Shown here: positions 1-6,555 of the stretch, one piece after another | Layout: each line of letters opens with the position of its first letter | Numbering within the stretch: position 1 is the stretch's first letter | DNA from: CAYZMH01 sp964479445 | GTDB taxonomy: Bacteria; Bacteroidota; Bacteroidia; Bacteroidales; GCA-2748055 | Length of the DNA: 9,243 nucleotides | Reading direction: 5' to 3' | Assembly (NCBI GenBank): GCA_964479445.1 | Contig: CAYZMH010000106.1 | Location: forward strand, 1-9,243 | Notes under the pieces: generated by a model | Databases searched by the model: none | What the model saw: only the letters and a program-made list of their open reading frames with translations | What the model was told of the DNA's origin: nothing | Translations under genes and position numbers: made by a program

Positions 1-413
1 CTCTTACGGTAAGAGACCAACCCGGCATCCTGTATAAAGGTCTTCTGCTCCCGGATAGTCTGAACCGCCCCCTCGTAATCACGGGGAATCCCGAACATCT
101 TGGACCAGTCATTGCCGGTGCCCACGGCTATCATTCCCAGCATGATCTCGGTGGTGGGGACCCGGTCCTGCTTGAAAACCCCGTTGATCACCTCGTTCAT
201 GGTGCCGTCACCTCCCACCACAATGATCTTCCGGTATCCCTCCAGAATGCGGTCCCGGGCAATCTTCATGGCATGCAACCGCCGATCGGTGAATTCCGTA
301 TGATACTGAAAATCATATTTTTTCAGCAGGGTGTCAATCGTACCCCAATCGGTCCCGGCCTTTCCGGCGCCTGCGGCTACATTGACAATGACGAGCCATT
401 GCTGTGTCTCCAT
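1..413 (-). CDS. Diacylglycerol/lipid kinase family protein (DagK/YegS-like), N-terminal part
   Basis: The minus strand is open from an ATG at 413-411 to the window edge, giving about 137 residues; the C-terminal part lies outside the window. The protein begins METQQWLVIVN. It carries the nucleotide-binding signature of the diacylglycerol kinase catalytic domain, VVGGDGTMNEVINGV, at about residues 65-79, followed by GTGNDW at about 98-103, which is the second conserved block of the YegS/DgkB/LCB5 lipid kinase family. Family members phosphorylate diacylglycerol or related lipids with ATP at the cytoplasmic face of the membrane, in phospholipid recycling; the exact lipid here cannot be told. 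The start is well fixed, because an in-frame TAA lies three codons upstream (plus-strand bases 420-422). No Shine-Dalgarno sequence is visible, as is usual in Bacteroidota. The gene is divergent from parA and probably unrelated to it in function. Confidence 0.93.
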   Translation of the reverse strand, partial: METQQWLVIVNVAAGAGKAGTDWGTIDTLLKKYDFQYHTEFTDRRLHAMKIARDRILEGYRKIIVVGGDGTMNEVINGVFKQDRVPTTEIMLGMIAVGTGNDWSKMFGIPRDYEGAVQTIREQKTFIQDAGLVSYRK

Positions 414-432
414 AAATGATTAATTCGAATCA

Positions 433-440
433 CAAAGATA
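433..440 (-). promoter_or_regulatory. Candidate -7 box of the lipid kinase gene
   Basis: Read on the minus strand this is TATCTTTG, a full match to the Bacteroidota -7 consensus TAnnTTTG. It ends 19 nt before the kinase start codon. No good TTG/TTTG -33 element lies about 21 bp upstream, so the call rests on the -7 match and the position. Confidence 0.4.
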
Positions 441-485
441 CACCAAAAAATAGAAAGGCGGTATGGATATATGGCCCTTAAATTT

Positions 486-493
486 TATCTTTG
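486..493 (+). promoter_or_regulatory. Candidate upstream -7 box facing parA
   Basis: TATCTTTG on the plus strand matches the Bacteroidota -7 consensus TAnnTTTG exactly. It lies about 200 bp upstream of parA and would give a long leader. No TTG is seen at the expected -33 spacing. It may be a second parA promoter or a chance match in the AT-rich spacer. Confidence 0.25.
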
Positions 494-630
494 AGGGGAG
501 CGGTTTTGAAAACGGGCCATAAACCGGCACGGCATGAAGCGGTTGTTTCAGGGTTGTGATAACCTGTTAATAAGGTGTTCAAAACTGCAAAATAAATGTT
601 TACAATAACAAATCCGTGGAACAGGCATCA

Positions 631-663
631 GAAAGGGAAAATAGTAACTTTGTTTCCCATTTC
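631..663 (+). promoter_or_regulatory. Candidate parA promoter -7 box inside an inverted repeat
   Basis: TAACTTTG at 645-652 matches TAnnTTTG and lies 43 nt upstream of the parA ATG. It sits in the 12-nt interval between the arms of an inverted repeat: GAAAGGGAAA at 631-640 and TTTCCC plus TTTC at 653-663, pairing with one bulged base (A659). This could be an operator over the promoter or, if transcription starts farther upstream, an RNA hairpin in the leader. No clear -33 TTG is present. Confidence 0.4.
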
Positions 664-695
664 CTGCTACGGAGTTAACCAAAAATCATTTCCAG

Positions 696-1499
696 ATGGG
701 TAAAGTTATATCATTGGCGAATCAAAAGGGAGGCGTTGGAAAAACCACTACAGCGATCAACCTGGGGGCGAGTTTTGCGGTGTTGGAAAAGAAAGTGCTG
801 ATTATTGATGCGGATCCGCAGGCAAATGCTACATCGGGAACGGGATTTGACATCAAGAAAGTGAAAACCAGTATATATGAGTGTCTGATCGAGGAGGCAG
901 ATCCGAAGAAGATCGTGCTCAACAGCGATATCAAGAACCTGGACCTGATCCCGTCCCATATTGACCTGGTGGGGGCGGAGATCGAGATGCTCAATATGCC
1001 CGAACGGGAGTATATGCTCAAGAACGTGGTGAACAAGGTGAAGGATGATTATGACTTTGTGCTGATCGATTGTTCGCCTTCACTCGGACTGATCACCGTG
1101 AATGCACTTACGGCTTCCGACTCTGTGATTATACCGGTACAATGCGAATATTTTGCCCTGGAAGGGTTGGGCAAACTGCTGAACACCATCAATATCATCC
1201 AGAAAGGACTGAATACCGACCTGGAGATTGAAGGATTCCTGCTTACCATGTACGATGCACGTCTCCGGTTGTCAAACCAGGTGACCGAGGAGGTGCGGCG
1301 GCACTTCCAGCAAATGGTCTTTGAAACCATCGTGCAGCGGAACATCAAGCTCAGTGAAGCACCCAGTTTTGGAAAACCGGCCGTCCTCTATGACGCCGAT
1401 TCAAAGGGTGCGGTGAATTATCTCAACCTGGCCAGGGAGATCCTTCAGAACAACGAGGAAACCCGGCTGAGCGAGAAGGAGAAAGTTATGGATAAATAA
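696..1499 (+). CDS. parA: Chromosome-partitioning ATPase ParA (Soj family)
   Basis: This 267-residue protein has the normal length of a chromosomal Soj/ParA ATPase. Visible motifs are the deviant Walker A KGGVGKTT at residues 11-18 with the two signature lysines (K11, K16), the switch-I region DADPQANAT beginning at D38, and Walker B FVLIDCSPSLG with D125. ParA binds ATP, dimerises, coats DNA non-specifically, and is stimulated to hydrolyse ATP by ParB, moving replicated origins apart. It starts MGKVISLANQKGG, directly at the family's usual N-terminus, without the extra N-terminal helix-turn-helix of plasmid P1-type ParA, so any autoregulation would use another mode. parB follows after 11 nt, and two envelope genes continue the cluster. 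The short C-terminal tail is charged and looks unremarkable. The start codon lacks a Shine-Dalgarno sequence. Confidence 0.97.
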   Translation: MGKVISLANQKGGVGKTTTAINLGASFAVLEKKVLIIDADPQANATSGTGFDIKKVKTSIYECLIEEADPKKIVLNSDIKNLDLIPSHIDLVGAEIEMLNMPEREYMLKNVVNKVKDDYDFVLIDCSPSLGLITVNALTASDSVIIPVQCEYFALEGLGKLLNTINIIQKGLNTDLEIEGFLLTMYDARLRLSNQVTEEVRRHFQQMVFETIVQRNIKLSEAPSFGKPAVLYDADSKGAVNYLNLAREILQNNEETRLSEKEKVMDK

Positions 1500-1510
1500 C
1501 CATTGAAGAT

Positions 1511-2389
1511 ATGGCACAAAAGAATGCTTTAGGAAGGGGCCTCGGCGCATTGATTGAGGTATCGGACGAATCGGATCGTGAACTGATCAAGGCGGCAGCA
1601 GCCGTTAATGATATTCCCCTTAAGAATATCGAAGCCAACCCGTTTCAGCCCAGGACCCACTTTGATGAGGAGGCGTTGGATGAACTGGTCACCTCCATTG
1701 AAGAACACGGGATCATCCAGCCCATCACCGTCAGGCGTGTGAATGATACCCGGTTTCAGCTGATCACCGGTGAACGCCGGTTGAGGGCGGCAGCGAAGGC
1801 CGGACTCAAGAATGTGCCTGCCTATGTGCGTGAGGCGGAGGATGAGAATATGCTGGAACTTGCCCTGGTGGAGAATATCCAGCGGGAAGACCTGGATGCT
1901 ATCGAGGTGGCGATCTCCTACCAGCGACTGATCGATGAGTGCAAACTTACCCAGGAAAACCTGGGAGACCGGGTGGGGAAGAAACGCGCTACCGTTACCA
2001 ACTATCTCCGGCTGCTTAAACTGCCCGCCGATATCCAGGCTGCCATCCGGGAGCGGAAGTTAACCATGGGACATGCCAGGGCATTGCTGGGAGTGGAAAA
2101 TCCTGACGTGCAACTGGAGATCTATGAAAAGATCCTTAAACAGGACCTCTCCGTGCGAAAGGTGGAAAGCCTGGTTCAGAAAGCACGCAAAGGAGACAGC
2201 GAGGATAAAAAGGAACCATCCCAGCCGCCGGCCGAATATGCCGAATTACGCGATCACCTCTCCCAGTACTTTGGAGCATCGGTCGATTTCAGGATCAATA
2301 CCAAAGGGAGCGGAAAAATCGTTATACCTTTTACATCCGATGAGGATCTGCAACGTATTGTCAGTATTCTCGATAAACCGGGTTCATGA
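1511..2389 (+). CDS. parB: Chromosome-partitioning protein ParB (Spo0J family)
   Basis: This 292-residue protein opens with the conserved ParB tail MAQKNALGRGLGALI (residues 1-15), which contacts and stimulates ParA. The ParB/Spo0J N-terminal domain covers about residues 34-125 and includes NPFQPR (43-48), the CTP-binding motif ITGERRLRAA (85-94) and ENIQREDL (121-128). A helix-turn-helix region for parS recognition spans about 145-172, and a C-terminal dimerisation domain about 243-292. After a charged linker (about 226-240) the C-terminus is complete. ParB loads on parS sites as a CTP-dependent clamp and works with ParA in origin segregation. Its stop codon overlaps the next gene's start (ATGA at 2386-2389), suggesting translational coupling. 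No parS-like palindrome was found in this window. Confidence 0.97.
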   Translation: MAQKNALGRGLGALIEVSDESDRELIKAAAAVNDIPLKNIEANPFQPRTHFDEEALDELVTSIEEHGIIQPITVRRVNDTRFQLITGERRLRAAAKAGLKNVPAYVREAEDENMLELALVENIQREDLDAIEVAISYQRLIDECKLTQENLGDRVGKKRATVTNYLRLLKLPADIQAAIRERKLTMGHARALLGVENPDVQLEIYEKILKQDLSVRKVESLVQKARKGDSEDKKEPSQPPAEYAELRDHLSQYFGASVDFRINTKGSGKIVIPFTSDEDLQRIVSILDKPGS

Positions 2390-3081
2390 AAGGAGACCAA
2401 AAAACGTGTAATATACAGGTAAACAGGAGGGTCACCGCATTGATTCTCCTGTTGTCATTTAACACCCTGTGCCTCCTGGCTCAGCCGCCGGAAAAAGAGC
2501 CGGCTCCGGCTGCGGATTCTGTAATCCGTCCGGCATGGATGGTTCAGGATACCCTGCCGCAGCGGTTCCAGGATACCCTGCCGCAGCGGATGCAGGATAG
2601 CGCCCGGGTGGCTGAAATGCGCAAGGATACGGTCCCCATGACCGCTGAACCTACCGAAGAGATGGACCATTCCCCCACAAAAGCGATCATGTACGCGCTG
2701 GCGCTGCCCGGACTCGGACAGGCATATAACAAAAAGTACTACAAGATCCCCATTGTCTATGCCGCCCTGGGGGGCGTGGGATACCTGATCTATTTCAATA
2801 ACCAGGGATACGTGCAGGCCAGCAATGATTACGCACTGGACCCGACCGATATCAACGAACGATACCTGCGTTTTTGGCGAAGAAACCTGGAGCTGAGCTA
2901 CATCGGACTGGTGGCGGTGTATGCCCTGCAAACCATCGATGCCTACGTGGATGCCCAGCTATTTTACTGGGATGTGAGTGAAGACCTTTCGCTTCGCCTG
3001 CAGCCCTCGCTGGAACCTGTTATGATTTCACCCGGAGTGCCGGCCAACCAGTATGGGGTCAGTTGCCGGATCACATTTTAG
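2386..3081 (+). CDS. DUF5683 domain envelope protein
   Basis: A 231-residue protein of the DUF5683 family, which in Bacteroidota commonly follows parB; its biochemical role is unknown. A signal peptide or N-terminal membrane segment covers about residues 16-33 (hydrophobic ALILLLSF, possible cleavage after LLA). Residues 34-94 are a low-complexity Pro/Asp/Glu-rich linker that contains an eight-residue repeat, QDTLPQRF (54-61) and QDTLPQRM (62-69), with a trailing QDS. The conserved domain spans about 95-200, with HSPTKAIMYALALPGLGQAY followed by hydrophobic segments at about 121-137 and 170-186, so the mature protein is probably membrane-embedded. It starts inside the parB stop codon (ATGA) and ends 13 nt before the lytic transglycosylase start, which suggests co-expression and perhaps a link between segregation and the cell envelope. 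That functional link is inference. Confidence 0.88.
   Translation: MKGDQKTCNIQVNRRVTALILLLSFNTLCLLAQPPEKEPAPAADSVIRPAWMVQDTLPQRFQDTLPQRMQDSARVAEMRKDTVPMTAEPTEEMDHSPTKAIMYALALPGLGQAYNKKYYKIPIVYAALGGVGYLIYFNNQGYVQASNDYALDPTDINERYLRFWRRNLELSYIGLVAVYALQTIDAYVDAQLFYWDVSEDLSLRLQPSLEPVMISPGVPANQYGVSCRITF
2545..2592 (+). repeat. 24-bp tandem duplication in the DUF5683 linker
   Basis: Two in-frame copies of a 24-bp unit lie head to tail. The first 21 bases (2545-2565 and 2569-2589) are identical, and the last codon differs (TTC against ATG). They encode QDTLPQRF and QDTLPQRM, and a third partial QD(S) follows. Nucleotide identity, including third codon positions, points to a recent duplication. Confidence 0.9.
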
Positions 3082-3086
3082 AAGGA
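3082..3086 (+). promoter_or_regulatory. Ribosome-binding site of the lytic transglycosylase gene
   Basis: AAGGA lies eight bases before the ATG at 3095 and is complementary to the 16S anti-Shine-Dalgarno end. It is one of few plausible Shine-Dalgarno sites in this window. It supports ATG 3095 over the in-frame ATG at 3053, which would overlap the previous gene and place 14 polar residues before the signal peptide. Confidence 0.5.
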
Positions 3087-3094
3087 TAGAGAAG

Positions 3095-4672
3095 ATGAAG
3101 AATAAAAAACACCTCTTTACGTGGATAGCCGTTGTCGTTGTTTCTTTTACAGGCACTGATGCTCAGGATACCATTCCCGAACCCCGGAGTCTCCCGGAAG
3201 AACCTGCCATGGAATTGCTCTTCCAGGAGAATGTGGACAGCCTGCTCAACCTCTATTATGTGAACCGTCACCTGGAACAGGTGGTGGATGATGACGCCTT
3301 TACCGGGAACGACTCGGTGGTGCCCGATCCTGCCGACTCGGTCTATTTAGAACGCCTCGGGAATATTCCGTCGGTGATCAACCTTACCTTCAACCGGCTG
3401 GTTAAAAATTATATCGATGTCTATACCAAAAAACGCCGGGAACAGGTGGAGGTGATGCTGGGTATGTCCGATTACTACTTCCCGATGTTTGAACAGGTGT
3501 TCGATCTGTACGACGTACCCTACGAACTGAAATACCTGGCCATCATTGAATCGGCCCTTAACCCGAGGGCCGTCTCCCGGGTGGGTGCCTCGGGGACCTG
3601 GCAGTTTATGTACGGTACGGGGAAGGTGTACGGACTCACCATAAACTCCCTGGTGGATGAACGCCGTGACCCGCTCAAAGCCACCCATGCAGCGGCGCGG
3701 TACCTGCGCGATCTGTATGGTATTTTCGGGGACTGGACCCTGGCGCTGGCTGCCTATAACTGCGGACCCGGCAATGTGAGCAAGGCGATCCGCCGGTCGG
3801 GCGGCAAGCGAGATTTCTGGGATATCTACTACCTGCTCCCGCGGGAGACCCGGGGGTACGTGCCCGCTTTCATTGCAGCTACCTATACCATGAATTATTA
3901 TGAGGAGCATAACCTGCGGAAACGGCCCCTCGAAATGGAGCTGCATACCGATACGCTCATGGTGCACGACAAACTGCACTTCAAGCAGGTAGCCGAAGTG
4001 TTGCAGGTGCCGGTCAGACAGCTGCGGGATCTGAATCCCCAGTACCGCCACGATGTCATCCCCGCTACCGGTGAAAACAGCTATGCCCTTACTCTCCCCA
4101 GCCGGCTTGCCGGTTCGTTCATCCAACTGCAGGACTCTGTTTTTGCCTATAAGGATTCCGTCTACTTCAATCCCGCGAAACAGATCAGCTCGCCTACGCG
4201 GGTCTCCCGGAATTACCGGGCAGACCTTCCGGCCGATAAATACGACAAACTCTATTATACGGTCAGGTCAGGCGATAACGTGGGGTATATAGCCGACTGG
4301 TACGATGTGCGCGCTTCCGATCTGCGCTACTGGAACAATATCCGCCGAAACCTGATCCGCAGCGGCCAGAAACTGGTGATCTATAAACCGAAAGGGAAAG
4401 GAGCACGATACAGCAAGGTGGACGATATGTCATTTAACGAAAAACAGCGGTTTGCAGGAAGGGAGGTGACAGAATCCTCAGATGCCCCGGCCGGAACAGC
4501 GGATGAGAGCCGGGATTACCTCTATTACACGGTCAGGGAAGGCGATACCCTCTGGGAGATCGCGAAAAAGTTCCCCGGGGTGTCGGATACCGATATCGCA
4601 CGGCTTAACAACATCAGCAATATCAGCCAGATAAAACCCGGTCAGACCATCCGCATCAAAGCAGGAAGCTGA
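3095..4672 (+). CDS. MltD-like membrane/periplasmic lytic transglycosylase with LysM domains
   Basis: With the start at 3095 the product has 525 residues. It begins with a signal peptide (MKNKKHLF plus a hydrophobic stretch to about residue 18, likely cleavage after TDA at 23) and has no lipobox cysteine. The catalytic SLT (GH23) domain spans about 135-270: the acid/base glutamate is E152 in AIIESALNP, followed by GASGTWQFM (164-172), AYNCGPGNV (220-228) and ETRGYVPAFIAA (251-262). Two LysM modules that bind peptidoglycan lie at about 386-430 (LYYTVRSGDNV...) and 476-522 (LYYTVREGDTL...). A more degenerate LysM-like stretch may occupy about 292-335. Such enzymes cleave the MurNAc-GlcNAc bond, forming 1,6-anhydroMurNAc, in the periplasm during wall growth or division. 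It follows the DUF5683 gene by 13 nt and is probably the last gene of the parAB cluster. Confidence 0.95.
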   Translation: MKNKKHLFTWIAVVVVSFTGTDAQDTIPEPRSLPEEPAMELLFQENVDSLLNLYYVNRHLEQVVDDDAFTGNDSVVPDPADSVYLERLGNIPSVINLTFNRLVKNYIDVYTKKRREQVEVMLGMSDYYFPMFEQVFDLYDVPYELKYLAIIESALNPRAVSRVGASGTWQFMYGTGKVYGLTINSLVDERRDPLKATHAAARYLRDLYGIFGDWTLALAAYNCGPGNVSKAIRRSGGKRDFWDIYYLLPRETRGYVPAFIAATYTMNYYEEHNLRKRPLEMELHTDTLMVHDKLHFKQVAEVLQVPVRQLRDLNPQYRHDVIPATGENSYALTLPSRLAGSFIQLQDSVFAYKDSVYFNPAKQISSPTRVSRNYRADLPADKYDKLYYTVRSGDNVGYIADWYDVRASDLRYWNNIRRNLIRSGQKLVIYKPKGKGARYSKVDDMSFNEKQRFAGREVTESSDAPAGTADESRDYLYYTVREGDTLWEIAKKFPGVSDTDIARLNNISNISQIKPGQTIRIKAGS

Positions 4673-4673
4673 A

Positions 4674-4728
4674 CCGCCCGGATGACCGGGATCCGCGATT
4701 TTTCAGCTCCGGGTTGACCGGAACGTGG
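4674..4728 (+). repeat. 55-bp direct repeat, left copy, touching the N gap
   Basis: Bases 4674-4728 are identical to 4829-4883, each 55 bp, and each directly abuts the run of N. The unit contains two short hairpins of similar sequence: CCCGG-ATGA-CCGGG (4677-4690) and CCGG-GTTGA-CCGG (4709-4721). The exact length and placement suggest an assembly k-mer overlap written twice rather than a true duplication. Confidence 0.95.
4677..4703 (+). terminator. Possible weak terminator after the lytic transglycosylase gene
   Basis: A five-pair GC stem with a four-base loop (CCCGG-ATGA-CCGGG) begins four bases after the stop codon and is followed, eight bases later, by TTTTT (4699-4703). The stem is short and the T tract is displaced, so function as an intrinsic terminator is doubtful. 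The same sequence recurs in the right repeat copy. Confidence 0.2.
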
Positions 4729-4828
4729 NNNNNNNNNNNNNNNNNNNNNNNNNNNNNNNNNNNNNNNNNNNNNNNNNNNNNNNNNNNNNNNNNNNNNNNN
4801 NNNNNNNNNNNNNNNNNNNNNNNNNNNN
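4729..4828. other. Assembly gap (100 N)
   Basis: Exactly 100 undetermined bases, a conventional placeholder for a gap of unknown size. The same 55-bp sequence borders it on both sides, so the true distance may be zero or even negative (overlap). No gene content can be inferred for it. Confidence 0.98.
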
Positions 4829-4883
4829 CCGCCCGGATGACCGGGATCCGCGATTTTTCAGCTCCGGGTTGACCGGAACGTGG
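4829..4883 (+). repeat. 55-bp direct repeat, right copy, touching the N gap
   Basis: This copy is identical to 4674-4728. It supplies the TTG (4869-4871) that could serve as the -33 element for the SGNH gene. If only one copy exists in the genome, the spacer between the transglycosylase stop and the SGNH start is 78 bp. Confidence 0.95.
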
Positions 4884-4900
4884 AAAATGGGTTATCTTTA
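4869..4900 (+). promoter_or_regulatory. Candidate Bacteroidota promoter of the SGNH gene
   Basis: TTG at 4869-4871 and TATCTTTA at 4893-4900 are separated by 21 bp, close to the -33/-7 arrangement of Bacteroidota primary-sigma promoters (TTG, TAnnTTTG), with A instead of the final G. Only five bases separate the -7 box from the ATG at 4906, so transcription would begin at or next to the start codon and give a leaderless or nearly leaderless mRNA. Confidence 0.45.
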
Positions 4901-4905
4901 GGCGT

Positions 4906-6555
4906 ATGAAGCCCGGCCGTACATTTCTTTTCGTGGCGACGGTTTTCCTGTTGCTGCTTGTCATCGGATGGCTTTTCCCCAAAGGAGGGATCCCGCTGGC
5001 AGAGGACCTGACCCTGCGTTTTGCGCAACCCGGCTCCTTCTTCTCCCGCGATACGGTGACCTATTCCGATGTATCCGGACTCCTGGCGATGTCCAGCGTG
5101 ACAGAAGATCCCGAGGAGTTCCTTACCGGTGAACAGATAGCCGGGGCTGGTATTCCCGGTGAGATGCAACCCGGTGCGATGCAACCCGGCGCCGTTCAAC
5201 CCGGCACCATTCAACCCGGTGCCATTCACCCCGGCACCGTTCAACCCGACGCTGTCCGGTCCGCCGGAGTGCTGCCCGATTCAGCGTTTGCAGCTGCCGT
5301 GTTGCCCGGTATCTTGCTAACCGGGGCGGATACATTTCGTACCGTGAATACCGACTCCCTGGTGCGGGCCCACATCGACAGTGTCAAAGAGCATATCCAC
5401 GAAATTGAATGCTCGCCGGATGGCCGGGAGTTGCTCACGCATTTTTTTCAGCGGGCCGAGGCGGCCCGGTCCGATTCCATCCCCCTGCGTGTTTTGCACT
5501 ACGGCGATTCGCAGATCGAGAATGACCGGATGACCGCACTGATCCGTTACCGACTGCAACGGGTGTTCGGCGGTTCGGGATGCGGAATGGTGCCTGCAAT
5601 TCCCCTCTATTCGGGGAACCCCACCTTCGTGGAGTCCTATACGGGAGACTGGCAGCGATATACGGGTTTTGGCCGGCGGGACAGTACCCTGGACCACGAC
5701 CGTTACGGTTCGATGGTCTGCTTTACCTCGGTGCCAACCGGGAGGCAGGAGCACTGGCCTTCCCTGGAGTTTGCATTCAGAGCGGGACGGCGGGCTTCGC
5801 GCTTCGAACGGATCCGGTTATTCCTGCACGCCTATGCCGACACTAACGCGCTGGTGTTTACGGTGAACGACTCCCTCTCTGATACTATCCGGTTTGTTCC
5901 CGGTGGGTACCGGGCAGTAGACTACCCGGTACCGGTAAAAGCGGATAAGGTGGAGATCGCCATGGGACTGCGCAAAGGGGGTCGGGTATACGGGATTTCG
6001 TTTGACCCGGAACAGGGATTACAGGTGGATAACATGGCCATGCGGGGAAGCTCCGGACTCGAGTTTACCCGTACCGACAGTGTGCTTTTCATGAAGATGA
6101 CCCGGGCGATCAATCCCGGACTGATCCTGATGCAGTTCGGCGGGAACGTGGTACCCTATATCGAAAACGCAGACTACTACAGCGACACCTTTCTGCGCGA
6201 ACTCAAACACCTGAAAGAGCTCTTCCCGGATGTCCCGGTGATCGTGCTGGGTCCGTCCGATATGTCCCGCAAGCAGGGAGGACGCTATGTGACCTGGGAG
6301 ACCCTGGAACCGGTACGGGATGCGCTGCGTAAAGCTGCCCTGGAAGCCGGTTTCGCATTCTGGGATCTCTACAGGGCCATGGGTGGTAAAAACTCCATGC
6401 CCTCCTTCGTGATGGCCGATCCCCCCCTGGCCACCTCCGACTATATCCACTTCACCGCGCGGGGCGCCAACCTGGTTGCAGAGATGTTCTATAAAGCACT
6501 GATGCTGGAGTACGAACGCTACAGGGTGTTGGCCGCCGCCGGGCATACGAAATGA
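4906..6555 (+). CDS. Membrane-anchored SGNH/GDSL-family protein, probable envelope-glycan O-acyltransferase or esterase
   Basis: A 549-residue protein with one N-terminal membrane segment (about residues 6-24), so the bulk is probably periplasmic. Residues 25-190 are a linker that includes seven pentapeptide units of QPG(A/T)(V/I/M) type (83-117). The SGNH domain follows: block I HYGDSQIE with nucleophile S202, block II NMAMRGSSG with G381, block III MQFGGNVV with N414, and block V SDYIHF with D512 and H515. The 179 residues between blocks I and II are far more than the usual spacing and look like an inserted domain (about 240-365), as known for some peptidoglycan esterases and acetyltransferases. 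SGNH proteins encoded beside MBOAT genes, as here, often pass acyl groups from the MBOAT to an exported polysaccharide (PatB, AlgJ/AlgX). Transferase against esterase activity, and the substrate glycan, cannot be decided from sequence. Confidence 0.85.
   Translation: MKPGRTFLFVATVFLLLLVIGWLFPKGGIPLAEDLTLRFAQPGSFFSRDTVTYSDVSGLLAMSSVTEDPEEFLTGEQIAGAGIPGEMQPGAMQPGAVQPGTIQPGAIHPGTVQPDAVRSAGVLPDSAFAAAVLPGILLTGADTFRTVNTDSLVRAHIDSVKEHIHEIECSPDGRELLTHFFQRAEAARSDSIPLRVLHYGDSQIENDRMTALIRYRLQRVFGGSGCGMVPAIPLYSGNPTFVESYTGDWQRYTGFGRRDSTLDHDRYGSMVCFTSVPTGRQEHWPSLEFAFRAGRRASRFERIRLFLHAYADTNALVFTVNDSLSDTIRFVPGGYRAVDYPVPVKADKVEIAMGLRKGGRVYGISFDPEQGLQVDNMAMRGSSGLEFTRTDSVLFMKMTRAINPGLILMQFGGNVVPYIENADYYSDTFLRELKHLKELFPDVPVIVLGPSDMSRKQGGRYVTWETLEPVRDALRKAALEAGFAFWDLYRAMGGKNSMPSFVMADPPLATSDYIHFTARGANLVAEMFYKALMLEYERYRVLAAAGHTK
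5152..5256 (+). repeat. 15-bp coding minisatellite (pentapeptide repeat) in the SGNH gene
   Basis: Seven 15-bp units lie head to tail and in frame, starting at 5152, 5167, 5182, 5197, 5212, 5227 and 5242. Most share CAACCCGG at the 5' end and encode IPGEM, QPGAM, QPGAV, QPGTI, QPGAI, HPGTV and QPDAV. The outer units are the most degenerate, as expected for an ageing tandem array. They form a Pro/Gly linker between membrane anchor and catalytic domain. Confidence 0.93.

Noticed and set aside
1..15. Inverted repeat CTCTTACGGTAAGAG at the window start
   Set aside because: It is inside the lipid kinase reading frame, with a seven-base arm and one central base; nothing suggests more than chance.
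414..695. A parS site near parAB
   Set aside because: No sequence close to TGTTTCACGTGAAACA was found in the spacer, and no CACGTG core was seen when reading the rest of the window.
3053..3094. Earlier start (ATG 3053) for the lytic transglycosylase
   Set aside because: It would overlap the DUF5683 gene by 29 nt and put polar residues before the signal peptide; ATG 3095 has AAGGA at a good distance.
3347..4126. Minus-strand open frame of 259 codons opposite the lytic transglycosylase
   Set aside because: The plus strand encodes an intact SLT domain here; the antisense product is His/Gly-rich with no known family.
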